A stretch of DNA of 52,372 bases, from positions 71,878-124,249 of the forward strand of contig DEXG01000004.1 in the NCBI GenBank assembly GCA_002364005.1, in the 5' to 3' direction. Below are positions 1 to 8,392 of this stretch, piece by piece; the stretch's first letter is position 1; each line of letters begins with the position of its first letter. A program made the position numbers and the translations under genes. A model generated the notes under the pieces. That model was not told where the DNA came from, made no database searches, and saw only the letters and a list, made by a program, of their open reading frames with translations. Origin of the DNA: Phycisphaerales bacterium UBA3190. GTDB lineage: Bacteria > Planctomycetota > Phycisphaerae > Phycisphaerales > UBA1924.

Positions 1-737
1 GGCTCGCCCGCCTGGCCAAGCCCCTGCTCCTCGATCCATTCCAGGATGCGATCGGTATCGCTGACATTGCTGTGGGCCTTCTCGACCGAGGCACAGACCG
101 AGATTTCCTCGCTCGAATCATGGTCCAGACGGGTGATCCGGATCGATTCGGCCTTGCCGTCGTCTGCTCGCGACTCCCAGACACCCTCGCCCTGGATCGC
201 GTAGTACAGGCACCCGTGCTGATCGCGTTCATCGAGCGGCATGGACATGTCGATGGGCAGGTTCGGGCAGCCCATCACCCCGATGGTGGGGGTCCCGTTC
301 TCGATGAACCCGAGCGCGATGGCGTACTGCTGGTTGCGAAGGAAGCCCTTGGTCCCATCGATCGGGTCGAGGGTCCAGAACTTGTTATGCGAGGTATCCC
401 CGGCCCCCAGATCGATCGCATCGAGCAGATCGTCGCCATTGGCATCATCCCAAACTTCCTTGGCGGCCGCGACCGTCGCGCTGAGGATCATGGCGTTGTC
501 TTCATCCCGCAAGAAGGTCGAGGCCTCCTCGGCAACCATCACAAACTCGCCCAGCTGCTGCTTGAGCATCATCGCGATCACCGCCTGGCTGGCGTAATCA
601 GCGACGGTGACGGGGCTCTTGTCGTCCTTGGTGATCGAACGGACATCATCGAGACTATTCTGCACCTCGCGGCAAACGATAGAAGCGGCGGCAACGGCCA
701 AACGCCCGGCTTTGGCGTATTCTGCGTGGTCGATCAT
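1..737 (-). CDS. cysQ: 3'(2'),5'-bisphosphate nucleotidase, CysQ/HAL2 family (C-terminus cut by window)
   Basis: Reading the minus strand from ATG at 737 gives an open frame that runs off the left edge, so only the first 245 or so residues are visible. It is an inositol-monophosphatase-fold protein: the metal-binding motif DPIDGTKGF lies near residue 125, with an upstream acidic EEA near residue 70. The DPIDGTKGF form is typical of the HAL2/CysQ branch, which hydrolyses 3'-phosphoadenosine 5'-phosphate (PAP), the by-product of sulfotransferases, to AMP. The gene follows cysC on the same strand after 61 bp and is probably co-transcribed with it. With the sulfotransferase at 4786 nearby, PAP recycling is the likely role. 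A general inositol monophosphatase is possible but less likely. Confidence 0.88.
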   Translation of the reverse strand, partial: MIDHAEYAKAGRLAVAAASIVCREVQNSLDDVRSITKDDKSPVTVADYASQAVIAMMLKQQLGEFVMVAEEASTFLRDEDNAMILSATVAAAKEVWDDANGDDLLDAIDLGAGDTSHNKFWTLDPIDGTKGFLRNQQYAIALGFIENGTPTIGVMGCPNLPIDMSMPLDERDQHGCLYYAIQGEGVWESRADDGKAESIRITRLDHDSSEEISVCASVEKAHSNVSDTDRILEWIEEQGLGQAGE

Positions 738-798
738 GGAGACATCCTTTCGTCCTGAAAATCAGACGAGTCACTATAGGTATTCGGTTTATGCGGAT

Positions 799-1434
799 TC
801 AGAGAATGCCGTGTGCCCGAAGCGCCTCCACCAACTGATCCGCTGACTCTTCGATCGACTGGGTGTCGGTCTTGATGTGTGCTTCGGGTCGTTGGGGGGT
901 CTCGTAGGGGTCGTCGATGCCGGTGAAGCCTTTGATCTCGCCCGCGCGGGCCTTTTTATACAGGCCTTTGGGATCGCGTTGTTCGCAGACCTCGATTGGG
1001 GTATCGATGAAGACCTCGAGGAATGGCAGCCCGGCCTCCTCGTGGATGACACGGACTTTGTCGCGATCGCGCTGGTAGGGGGAGATGAAGCTGGAGATCG
1101 TCACCACACCCGCGTCGGCGAAGAGCTTGGCGACTTCGCCCACGCGGCGGATGTTCTCCTCGCGATCCTCGGGTGAGAAGCCCAGGTTGGCGTTGAGCCC
1201 GTGGCGGACATTGTCGCCGTCGAGCCGGTAGGCGAGGATGCCCCTGCGGATCAGGGCTTTCTCCAGAGCGACGCCGATGGTCGATTTTCCCGAGCCGCTG
1301 AGTCCGGTGAGCCAGAGGGTGCAGCCGGAGTGTCCGAGTGCTTTGGCGCGATCCTCACGGGTAATTTCGCCCTCGTGCCACGCGATGTTGGTGGCCTTGC
1401 CGACGGTCTTGGTAGGTTTATCGGTCTCACTCAC
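799..1434 (-). CDS. cysC: Adenylyl-sulfate kinase
   Basis: APS kinase phosphorylates adenosine 5'-phosphosulfate to PAPS in the cytoplasm. The protein has the Walker A loop GLSGSGKST near residue 42, the RLDGDNVRHGLN substrate motif, FSPEDREENIRR and FISPYQRDRD, all standard for the family; about 211 residues is normal length. The frame is open to a GTG at 1473, but GTG at 1434 is preceded by GGGAG at suitable spacing and gives a family-like N-terminus, so I prefer it. It is divergent from cysD and upstream of cysQ. Because CysC is a separate protein, the CysN here carries no fused kinase domain. Confidence 0.95.
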   Translation of the reverse strand: MSETDKPTKTVGKATNIAWHEGEITREDRAKALGHSGCTLWLTGLSGSGKSTIGVALEKALIRRGILAYRLDGDNVRHGLNANLGFSPEDREENIRRVGEVAKLFADAGVVTISSFISPYQRDRDKVRVIHEEAGLPFLEVFIDTPIEVCEQRDPKGLYKKARAGEIKGFTGIDDPYETPQRPEAHIKTDTQSIEESADQLVEALRAHGIL

Positions 1435-1621
1435 CGGGGTGCTCCCTGCTTTGGGCCTTGAAAATCGTGACACTATCGGTCGTAACCGATCTCAGACGCT
1501 GCTGACATCGTAGAACCCCCGAGCGTCGGTCTATACTTCGGCTGATTGCTCGATCAAATCCCGGTTTCCCGCTTGGGAGGCGTGAAACTTGGGCCGATTG
1601 ATGATCAGAGAGACCCGCTGA

Positions 1622-1644
1622 CCCAGTGCCGATCGGGCACTGGG
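1622..1644. repeat. Perfect inverted repeat in the cysC-cysD intergenic region
   Basis: Two 9-base arms (CCCAGTGCC and GGCACTGGG) are separated by five bases. The repeat lies about 34 bases before the cysD start, inside the likely 5' leader. No T-run follows, so it does not look like an intrinsic terminator. An operator for the divergent sulfation genes or an mRNA hairpin are both possible. Confidence 0.6.
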
Positions 1645-1677
1645 CTTGACGATAGACCCGACAGGGAGACCCCCGGC

Positions 1678-2607
1678 ATGACGCAAGCCGCCGAACCCAT
1701 TTCGCACTACCGCCTGACGCACCTCAAGGCGCTCGAAGCCGAGGCGATCCACATCATGCGCGAGGTGGCCGCCCAGTTCGAGCGCCCCGCGCTCATGTTC
1801 TCGGGTGGCAAGGATTCGATCGTGATGGTCGCGCTCGCCCTCAAGGCGTTCCGCCCCGCGAAGTTCCCATTCCCGCTGCTGCACATCGACACGGGGCACA
1901 ACTTCCCCGAGGCACTCGATTTCCGCGACCAGCTCGTGGAAAAGATCGGCGAACGCCTGATCATCCACAAGGTCCAGGACCTGATTGACAAGGGCATGGC
2001 GACCGAAGACCCCGGGCCGTTCCCCAGCCGCAACCGCGCCCAGATCCCCACGCTGATCAACGCCATTGAGGAGTACCGCTTCGACGCGCTCTTCGGCGGC
2101 GCCCGTCGAGATGAAGAGAAGGCCCGCGCCAAGGAGCGCATCTTCAGCTTCCGCGACGAGTTCGGCCAGTGGGACCCCAAGAACCAGCGCCCCGAGCTAT
2201 GGAACCTCTACAACGGCCGCCACCGCATGGGCGAGAACATCCGCGTGTTCCCCATCTCCAACTGGACCGAGATGGATGTCTGGCAGTACATCATGCTCGA
2301 GCAGATCGAGATCCCCGATCTCTACTTCTCGCACAAGCGTGATGTTGTCAAGCGTATGGGGCAGTGGGTGCCCGTCGGCGAGGCGCCATTTGGGCCGCGT
2401 GACGGCGAAGAGGTCATCAACCGGACCGTCCGATTCAGAACCGTGGGCGACATGAGCTGTACCGCAGCAACCGACTCACCCGCAGCAACCCTTGAAGATA
2501 TCGTCGGCGAGGTCGCCGCCGCCCGCGCCAGCGAGCGTGGTGCACGCATGGACGACAAGAACAGTGAAGCCGCGATGGAAGACCGCAAGAAGGAAGGGTA
2601 CTTCTAA
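1678..2607 (+). CDS. cysD: Sulfate adenylyltransferase subunit 2
   Basis: CysD is the ATP pyrophosphatase-type catalytic subunit of ATP sulfurylase and, with CysN, makes APS from sulfate and ATP. The PP-loop SGGKDS is near residue 42, followed by LHIDTGHNFPE, FGGARRDEEKARAKER and WTEMDVWQYI, all typical of CysD. The frame is open further upstream to 1546, but ATG at 1678 is preceded by AGGGAG and gives a 309-residue protein of normal length starting just before the conserved region. cysN follows after three bases, so the two are translated from one message. Confidence 0.97.
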   Translation: MTQAAEPISHYRLTHLKALEAEAIHIMREVAAQFERPALMFSGGKDSIVMVALALKAFRPAKFPFPLLHIDTGHNFPEALDFRDQLVEKIGERLIIHKVQDLIDKGMATEDPGPFPSRNRAQIPTLINAIEEYRFDALFGGARRDEEKARAKERIFSFRDEFGQWDPKNQRPELWNLYNGRHRMGENIRVFPISNWTEMDVWQYIMLEQIEIPDLYFSHKRDVVKRMGQWVPVGEAPFGPRDGEEVINRTVRFRTVGDMSCTAATDSPAATLEDIVGEVAAARASERGARMDDKNSEAAMEDRKKEGYF

Positions 2608-2610
2608 ACC

Positions 2611-3957
2611 ATGAGTACTGACACCGACACCCCGACCGCAGCGCGTCACCCGGACCCCAATGCCAACATGGGCATGGAGTTCTCGACCGACGCCTATCTC
2701 GATATGGACCTGCTGCGCTTCCTGACCTGCGGCAGCGTGGACGATGGCAAGTCGACCCTCATCGGTCGACTGCTCTACGACTCCAAATCCATCTTCGAAG
2801 ACCAGCTCGAGGCCGCCGAGAGCGCCTCGGTCGGACGCGGCGACGAACGCATGAACCTGGCGCTGCTGACCGACGGCCTGCGCGCCGAGCGTGAGCAGGG
2901 CATCACCATCGATGTCGCCTACCGCTACTTCGCGACACCCAAGCGCAAGTTCATCATCGCCGACTGCCCCGGCCATGTGCAGTACACACGCAACATGGTG
3001 ACCGGCGCCTCGACCGCCAACCTCGCGCTGATCCTGATCGACGCGCGCCACGGCGTCATCGAGCAGACCCGGCGTCACTCGTTCATCACCTCGCTGCTGC
3101 GCATCCCGCATCTCGTGGTCTGCGTGAACAAGATGGACCTCGTGGACTGGGACAAGGACACCTACGAGAAGATCCGCGATGACTTCGAGGAGTTCGCGGC
3201 TCGGTTCGAGATCAACGACATCACCTTCATCCCCATGTCCGCGCTGACCGGCGACAATGTCGTCAACCGCTCGGCAAACATGGACTGGTACCAGGGCCCA
3301 TCGCTGCTGCACCACCTGGAGAATGTCCACATCGCCGGCGACCGGGACATGATCGACCCGCGCTTCCCCGTGCAGTGGGTCGTCCGCCCCCAGAGCGATG
3401 AGTTCCACGACTACCGGGGCTACGGCGGTCAGGTCGCCTCGGGCGTGTTCCAGAAAGGCGACGAGGTCGTCGCGCTGCCATCGGGCATGGAGAGCAAAAT
3501 CAAGTCGATCGACATCGGCGGCAAGGAGCAGCAGTCCGCGTTCCCGCCTCAGAGTGTGTCGATCCAGCTCGAAGACGACATCGACATCTCCCGCGGCGAC
3601 ATGCTCTGTCGGCCCAACAACAAGCCCCAGAGCGGTCAGGACATCGACGCCATGGTGGTCTGGATGACCGATCAGCCCATGGTGGTCGGCAAGAAGTACA
3701 CCATCCGCCACACCAGCAATGAGGCGCGATGCATCGTCAAAGAGCTGCACTACCGGATGGACATCGAGTCGCTGCACCGCGATGAGTCCGCTGAGAACCT
3801 CTCGCTCAACGAGATCGGTCGCATCTCGATCCGGACCACCAAGCCGCTCTTCTTCGATCCGTACCGCCAGTGCCGCATCACCGGCAGCTTCATTATCGTG
3901 GACGAGCAGACCAACAACACGGTCGGCGCGGCGATGATCATCGGCGAGACCAAGTAA
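2611..3957 (+). CDS. cysN: Sulfate adenylyltransferase subunit 1 (GTPase)
   Basis: CysN is the EF-Tu-like GTPase subunit that drives ATP sulfurylase. The G1 loop GSVDDGKST is near residue 42, DCPGH (G3) near 117 and NKMD (G4) near 172; the beta-barrel domains of the elongation-factor superfamily follow. It has 448 residues and no C-terminal APS kinase domain, in keeping with the separate cysC. It begins three bases after cysD. A long antisense open frame across it is a GC-rich shadow. Confidence 0.97.
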   Translation: MSTDTDTPTAARHPDPNANMGMEFSTDAYLDMDLLRFLTCGSVDDGKSTLIGRLLYDSKSIFEDQLEAAESASVGRGDERMNLALLTDGLRAEREQGITIDVAYRYFATPKRKFIIADCPGHVQYTRNMVTGASTANLALILIDARHGVIEQTRRHSFITSLLRIPHLVVCVNKMDLVDWDKDTYEKIRDDFEEFAARFEINDITFIPMSALTGDNVVNRSANMDWYQGPSLLHHLENVHIAGDRDMIDPRFPVQWVVRPQSDEFHDYRGYGGQVASGVFQKGDEVVALPSGMESKIKSIDIGGKEQQSAFPPQSVSIQLEDDIDISRGDMLCRPNNKPQSGQDIDAMVVWMTDQPMVVGKKYTIRHTSNEARCIVKELHYRMDIESLHRDESAENLSLNEIGRISIRTTKPLFFDPYRQCRITGSFIIVDEQTNNTVGAAMIIGETK

Positions 3958-3989
3958 CCCTCGGGGGGGAGTCGGCATACGCTTCAACC

Positions 3990-4733
3990 ATGCCCGGCGC
4001 CCTCGAATATCGCATTATCTCCATCGGCACCCTCGGTGCACACCCCTTGTGGGGCGAGCGATCGCCCGTGCGCACCGGTCACACGACCACGACGCTCATC
4101 CGCTCGGGCGACGCGACCATCATCGTCGACCCCGGGCTCCCCGCGCCCGCCCTCAAGGCACGCCTGGGTGAACGAGCCGGGATCACCCCCGACAAGGTCA
4201 CCCATGTGTTCCTCACAAGCTTCCACCCAGAAGCCCGGCGAGGGATCACCCTCTTCGAGCACGCCGACTGGATGCTCAGCGAGGCCGAACGCGAAACGGT
4301 GGGTGTGCCCATCGCCCAATCGCTCGGGCGTCTGGCCGAGAGCCAGGAGATGGCCAAGAAGACGGGCGAGGAGTTCCACGAAGACCAGCAGACCACCCTT
4401 GAGGTGCTCCAGCGCGATATCGCGATCCTTGCCCGAACCCAGGCCGCCCCGGACTCGCTCAGCGACGATGTCGACCTCTTCCCACTCCCGGGCTACAGCC
4501 CCGGCGCATGCGGGCTGCTGCTCAAGGGCACCATCGATACCACGCTTGTCTGCGGCGACACCATCGCCACCGTCGAACACCTCGAGCAGGGAAAGGTGTT
4601 GCCCGGGTGCGCCGATCGGGAAAAGGCCCTGGAGAGCTTCACCGAGGCGTTGGAGATCGCCGACCTGATCATCCCTGGGCGCGATAACCTGCTGATCAAC
4701 CCTACCGGCAATCCCAGGGGCCCCATCGGCTGA
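3990..4733 (+). CDS. Metallo-beta-lactamase-fold protein with degenerate metal site
   Basis: The 247-residue protein has the layout of a small MBL hydrolase: VDPG near residue 47, LTSFHPEARRG near 75-85, PGYSPGACGLL near 168, CGDTIA near 189 and IIPGRD near 229. Compared with the usual HxHxDH, GHTPG and PGHG motifs, the first and third histidines and the aspartate of the first motif are S, A and E, and the later histidines are Y and R. Only one histidine and one aspartate of the metal ligands remain. It is therefore probably a non-catalytic or re-purposed MBL fold. The frame is open upstream into cysN, but the ATG at 3990, 33 bases after cysN, gives the domain its normal beginning. It lies between PAPS synthesis and sulfotransferase genes, so a link to sulfation is possible but unproven. 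Confidence 0.75.
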   Translation: MPGALEYRIISIGTLGAHPLWGERSPVRTGHTTTTLIRSGDATIIVDPGLPAPALKARLGERAGITPDKVTHVFLTSFHPEARRGITLFEHADWMLSEAERETVGVPIAQSLGRLAESQEMAKKTGEEFHEDQQTTLEVLQRDIAILARTQAAPDSLSDDVDLFPLPGYSPGACGLLLKGTIDTTLVCGDTIATVEHLEQGKVLPGCADREKALESFTEALEIADLIIPGRDNLLINPTGNPRGPIG

Positions 4734-4785
4734 TCCCGGCATTGAGACCGAACCTTTGATCCATTTGCGACGATAGAGTCTGTGT

Positions 4786-6390
4786 ATGCCCCCAACGAAT
4801 CCACAACGCCGACCGATGCAACGCCCAATGGGCGCGGCTGCCGCCGCAGCAAAGCCCAAGACCGATCCCAAGCTGAGCCCGCAGCAGAAGAAGAAGATGC
4901 ACGCGCTCTTTGTCCGGCTCAACGAAGCCGTCGACAACGGCTACGCGTCCGAGGCGCTCAAGAAGCTCGCCGAGCTTGAGGCCCGGTTCCCGAGCAACCT
5001 GAATGTGCACATGATCGCCGGTCGGGCCAACGCCCAGCTGGCACGCCACGCCGAGGCGATCGCAGCGTTCAAGAAAGCCGTCGACCTCTCATCCAACGAG
5101 CCCGAGATCATCTTCCACTACGCCGTTGCACTGCACAAGGGCGGCGAGTACGAAGAGGCCCTGCTCCAGTTCGAGCGGGTGCTCTATCTCAACCCGGACC
5201 ACTTCAACGCCCTGCGCAACAAATCGGCCCTGCTCACCGACCTCGGCCGTGTTGAGGACGGCTACCGGGTCTGGTGCGATCTCGCAGAGAAGTTCAAGGA
5301 CGACGAGATCGACGATAACAAGCGCATGGGTATCGCCATCATCGGCGCCCGCTTCGCGCCCAAGTTCGTCGATGCCCAGGAGGCCATCGATAAGATCGAG
5401 AAATCGATCCTGAACACCGATGACAACCCCTTCAGGAAAGCCGGCTACTACCAGCTCGGTCGACTCCAGCACTACCTCAAGAACTACGACAAGGCGTTCG
5501 ATGCCTACACCGCCTGCAAGCAGGTCGAGATCGAGGACGAGAACTGGGACCCTGAAGAGCACAGCGAACGAATCGACCAGCTCATCGACTGCTGGCGCAC
5601 CGATGTGCCGATCCCGTTTTCGCGGGCCAAGGGGGTCGACGGCTCACGCCTGATCTTCATCGTCGGCATGATGCGTTCGGGCACATCGCTCACCGAGCAG
5701 ATGCTCGCGCAGGTCAAGGAGATCGTCCCTGGTGGCGAGATGAACGAGGTCAGCCGATCCCTGCCCCGCGAGGACAAGGTCACCATGCGCCACGCGCAGC
5801 GGTACCCGCTCATGCGGGAGCTCTACACCCAGGGCCGGATCAACCGCATGTCCAAACAGGCCATGGCCGGCTACAACCAGGTGCACCGGCACTTCACCAT
5901 CACCGATAAGCAGCCCTTCAACTACGCCTATGTCCCGCTGATCGCGCACATGTTCCCCGGGTGCAAAATCATCCACTGCAAGCGGGACCCGCTCGACTGC
6001 TGCCTGTCGAACTTCACCCAGGCCTTCGCACGCCTGCACCTGCAGACACACAACCTCTACTGGCTCGGACGATTCTTCGCCGACTACGAACGATCCATGC
6101 TCGCCTGGCACGAGGTCCCCGAGGTCGACATGATCGATCTGCAGTACGAGGAACTCGTCAGCGACCCAGAGAACCAGTCCAAGCGCGTCATGGAGTTCCT
6201 CGGACGGGAGTGGACCGATGACATCCTCGAGTTCCACAAGTCCAAACGCACCATCAACACCGCATCGCGCGATCAGGTGCGTAAGCCCCTCTACACCAGC
6301 TCGGTGAAGAAGTACACGCCCTACGAGCACCGCCTGGACGAACTCAAGCGGGGCATCGAAGAAGGCCGCGCACGCCCCCACGGCGGCTGA
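4786..6390 (+). CDS. TPR-containing sulfotransferase
   Basis: About 250 N-terminal residues form tetratricopeptide-type helices (repeats such as AIAAFKKAVDLSSNEPEI and EEALLQFERVLYLNPDHFN). A PAPS-dependent sulfotransferase domain follows: the 5'-phosphosulfate loop GMMRSGTS is near residue 293 and the 3'-phosphate-binding CKRDPLDCCLSNF near 397. The protein transfers sulfate from PAPS to an unidentified acceptor; the TPR part probably binds protein. At 534 residues it matches bacterial TPR-sulfotransferase fusions. No signal peptide is visible and the N-terminus is rich in Gln, Arg and Ala. It follows the PAPS genes on the same strand, so donor supply and use are encoded together. Confidence 0.9.
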   Translation: MPPTNPQRRPMQRPMGAAAAAAKPKTDPKLSPQQKKKMHALFVRLNEAVDNGYASEALKKLAELEARFPSNLNVHMIAGRANAQLARHAEAIAAFKKAVDLSSNEPEIIFHYAVALHKGGEYEEALLQFERVLYLNPDHFNALRNKSALLTDLGRVEDGYRVWCDLAEKFKDDEIDDNKRMGIAIIGARFAPKFVDAQEAIDKIEKSILNTDDNPFRKAGYYQLGRLQHYLKNYDKAFDAYTACKQVEIEDENWDPEEHSERIDQLIDCWRTDVPIPFSRAKGVDGSRLIFIVGMMRSGTSLTEQMLAQVKEIVPGGEMNEVSRSLPREDKVTMRHAQRYPLMRELYTQGRINRMSKQAMAGYNQVHRHFTITDKQPFNYAYVPLIAHMFPGCKIIHCKRDPLDCCLSNFTQAFARLHLQTHNLYWLGRFFADYERSMLAWHEVPEVDMIDLQYEELVSDPENQSKRVMEFLGREWTDDILEFHKSKRTINTASRDQVRKPLYTSSVKKYTPYEHRLDELKRGIEEGRARPHGG

Positions 6391-6446
6391 GCAAAGCAGA
6401 CCATCCCGACCGGCCGTGTGCCCGCTGGCGCACCTACGCTCTGGGT

Positions 6447-7280
6447 ATGCACATCCTGCTTACAAACGACGACGGCATCTTCGCGCCCGGTATCAGGGCG
6501 ATGCACGCCCAGCTCACTGGCTCGGACGACCACCCCGAACCCCTGGGCGAGGTCTTCACCGTCGCACCCATGAATGTGCAGTCCGCGACCTCACACGGGA
6601 TCACATACCACTCGCCGCTGATGACCCGGACCACACAGATCAACGGCCAGGACGGGATCGCCGTCGACGGCCGCCCCGCAGACTGCTCCAAGCTCGCGCT
6701 GACCAACCTCTGGCCCGAGCGGTTCGGAGCCGGCGCCCGACCCGATCTCGTGATCTCCGGCATGAACGCGGGCGCGAACTGCGGCATCAATGTCCTCTAC
6801 TCGGGCACGGTCGCCGCCGCGATCGAAGCCGCATTTCTGGGCGTGCCCGCGATCGCCGTCTCGCTGCACCTCGACCGCGAGCTTGATGCCGACCGCCCCA
6901 ACCCCGACTACGACCGCGCCGCCGCCGTCACAAGGCGTGTCATCGATCAGCTCATCGCCGGCGGGCTCCCACAAGCACACGAGATCCTCTCGATCAACAT
7001 CCCCGCGACCGGGCGACTCCGCGATGACGCCGAGGTGGTGGTGTGCCCGATGAACACCCACGCCATGGTGGACCAGTTCGACGAACGGCACACGCCGCAT
7101 GGCGAGCGCTACTTCTGGTCCGCGGGCAACGGCCTGGACTTCTACGGTGCAGACGAGGGCACCGATGTCCCTGAGCTGATGGCGGGGAAGATCACCGTCA
7201 CCCCGCTGAGCTTCGACCTGACCAACCATGCCCGCCTGTCGTTCTGGAATGATCGATTCGGACCAGAACGCCCCGAATGA
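6447..7280 (+). CDS. surE: 5'/3'-nucleotidase SurE
   Basis: SurE is a divalent-metal-dependent nucleoside monophosphate phosphatase. The N-terminal MHILLTNDDGIFAPGI carries the metal-binding Asp pair, and SATSHGIT, VDGRPADC and SGMNAGANCGINVLYSGTVAAA are the family's active-site and core motifs. Its 277 residues are usual. The start at 6447 is fixed by the conserved N-terminus. It lies 56 bases after the sulfotransferase on the same strand, and a PAP-derived nucleotide could be a substrate, though SurE is common in housekeeping contexts. Confidence 0.96.
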   Translation: MHILLTNDDGIFAPGIRAMHAQLTGSDDHPEPLGEVFTVAPMNVQSATSHGITYHSPLMTRTTQINGQDGIAVDGRPADCSKLALTNLWPERFGAGARPDLVISGMNAGANCGINVLYSGTVAAAIEAAFLGVPAIAVSLHLDRELDADRPNPDYDRAAAVTRRVIDQLIAGGLPQAHEILSINIPATGRLRDDAEVVVCPMNTHAMVDQFDERHTPHGERYFWSAGNGLDFYGADEGTDVPELMAGKITVTPLSFDLTNHARLSFWNDRFGPERPE

Positions 7281-7312
7281 AAAACAGCCGCACGAAATGA
7301 ATCGTGCGACTG
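7280..7312. terminator. Intrinsic terminator between convergent surE and the HDOD gene
   Basis: An 11-bp stem with one wobble or mismatch position lies at 7285-7312 with a six-base loop. On the minus strand it is followed directly by TTTTT (7284-7280), so it best terminates the HDOD transcript. It may also stop surE transcription. Confidence 0.75.
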
Positions 7313-7357
7313 CCCTTCTCTCCGGTCGCGAACAGCGTTCGCTGTGCTGTGTTTCGT

Positions 7358-8239
7358 TTATGAAGCCTGATCCGGGTCTTCGAGTGCGGCAACGAGTGCG
7401 TCGAAGATCTCTTCGACAAGCTCCTGGGTCAGCTTCAGATCTTCCATGACCTCACGCTGGATCTCGGTACTCGGGTTATCAAGCTTGAAGCCGCCCTCGA
7501 GCATGCCCGCGATCTTGTCGGCGGCATGCACGACATAGACGATCTTCTTGGCCTCGGTTGGGGCCTCGGTCGGGCAGTGGTGGTAGCCCGCGGCCGCCAT
7601 GAACGGGGTCGGGAACTTCCACTTCTCACAAAGACCCTTGCCGAAGTCCTGATGGCTGGCGCCGAAGACCTCCGCCTCTGTGTCAAGCAACGAGACGCTG
7701 GGCTTGCCAGACACATCCGCGTTGCAACGATCGAGCGCGTCGATCAGGTTCGAGCGGTCGTACTGCATCTCGACCATGATCCCGATGTCGTGGATCAGGC
7801 CCGCGAGGTAGGCCTCGTCACCAAGGCCCATACCCAGACGATCGCTGATCATCTTGCTGGTGATCGCGACCGCGTTGCTGTGGTCCCAGAGTTCCTTGGC
7901 GCTGAAGAACGGGGTCAGCTCTCCGCCTCGGAACAGCTTGGCCAGCGACGCGGCGATCGCGATGTTCTTGACCGCGTTGAGCCCAAGCATGACAATCGCC
8001 CGGTTGATCGATGCGATCTGCCCGGGCAAGCCATAAAAGGATGAGTTGACGACTTTGAGAATGCGTGAGCACAAGGCCGGGTCGTTGCTGATCACCTCGT
8101 GCAGGTCCTGCGCGGTACTGCTGGGTTCTTCAACAAGTTCGATAATGCGCAGCGTGACCTCGGGGAGCGTCGCGATGTGCGAAATCTCCTTAAGGGCGTT
8201 CGTTACGGCTTGTTCACGCTGTTCCTGGGTTGCTGGCAT
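7358..8239 (-). CDS. HDOD domain protein
   Basis: A single HDOD domain fills residues 10-220: LPEVTLRIIELVEEPSSTAQDLHEVI, NDPALCSRILKVVNSSFYGLPG, INRAIVMLGLNAVKNI and AYLAGLIHDIGIMV are the expected blocks. HDOD proteins are HD-fold relatives, often without enzymatic activity, used in signalling and in motility or stress control. The frame is open to 8323, but ATG at 8239 has GGAG eight bases upstream and begins just before the domain, giving 293 residues. It lies 153 bp downstream of neuC on the same strand and ends at the shared terminator. Confidence 0.9.
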   Translation of the reverse strand: MPATQEQREQAVTNALKEISHIATLPEVTLRIIELVEEPSSTAQDLHEVISNDPALCSRILKVVNSSFYGLPGQIASINRAIVMLGLNAVKNIAIAASLAKLFRGGELTPFFSAKELWDHSNAVAITSKMISDRLGMGLGDEAYLAGLIHDIGIMVEMQYDRSNLIDALDRCNADVSGKPSVSLLDTEAEVFGASHQDFGKGLCEKWKFPTPFMAAAGYHHCPTEAPTEAKKIVYVVHAADKIAGMLEGGFKLDNPSTEIQREVMEDLKLTQELVEEIFDALVAALEDPDQAS

Positions 8240-8392
8240 AGGGTCGGCTCCGATGCAGGGTGTAGCTTGCTTCAACCTGCAGATCGGCGTGAACCACGGA
8301 CGACTTTGGTGGTGGTCCGACAATCAGGATAATCTCATCGCAACTCCGCTCAGACCCGCACGCGAGCACCGAATAACAGCGCTGGACCAAGC

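Noticed and set aside
2476..3987. 503-codon open frame antisense to cysN
   Set aside because: It mirrors a strongly conserved GTPase gene and its translation is rich in His, Asp and Val with no domain; typical of GC-rich antisense frames.
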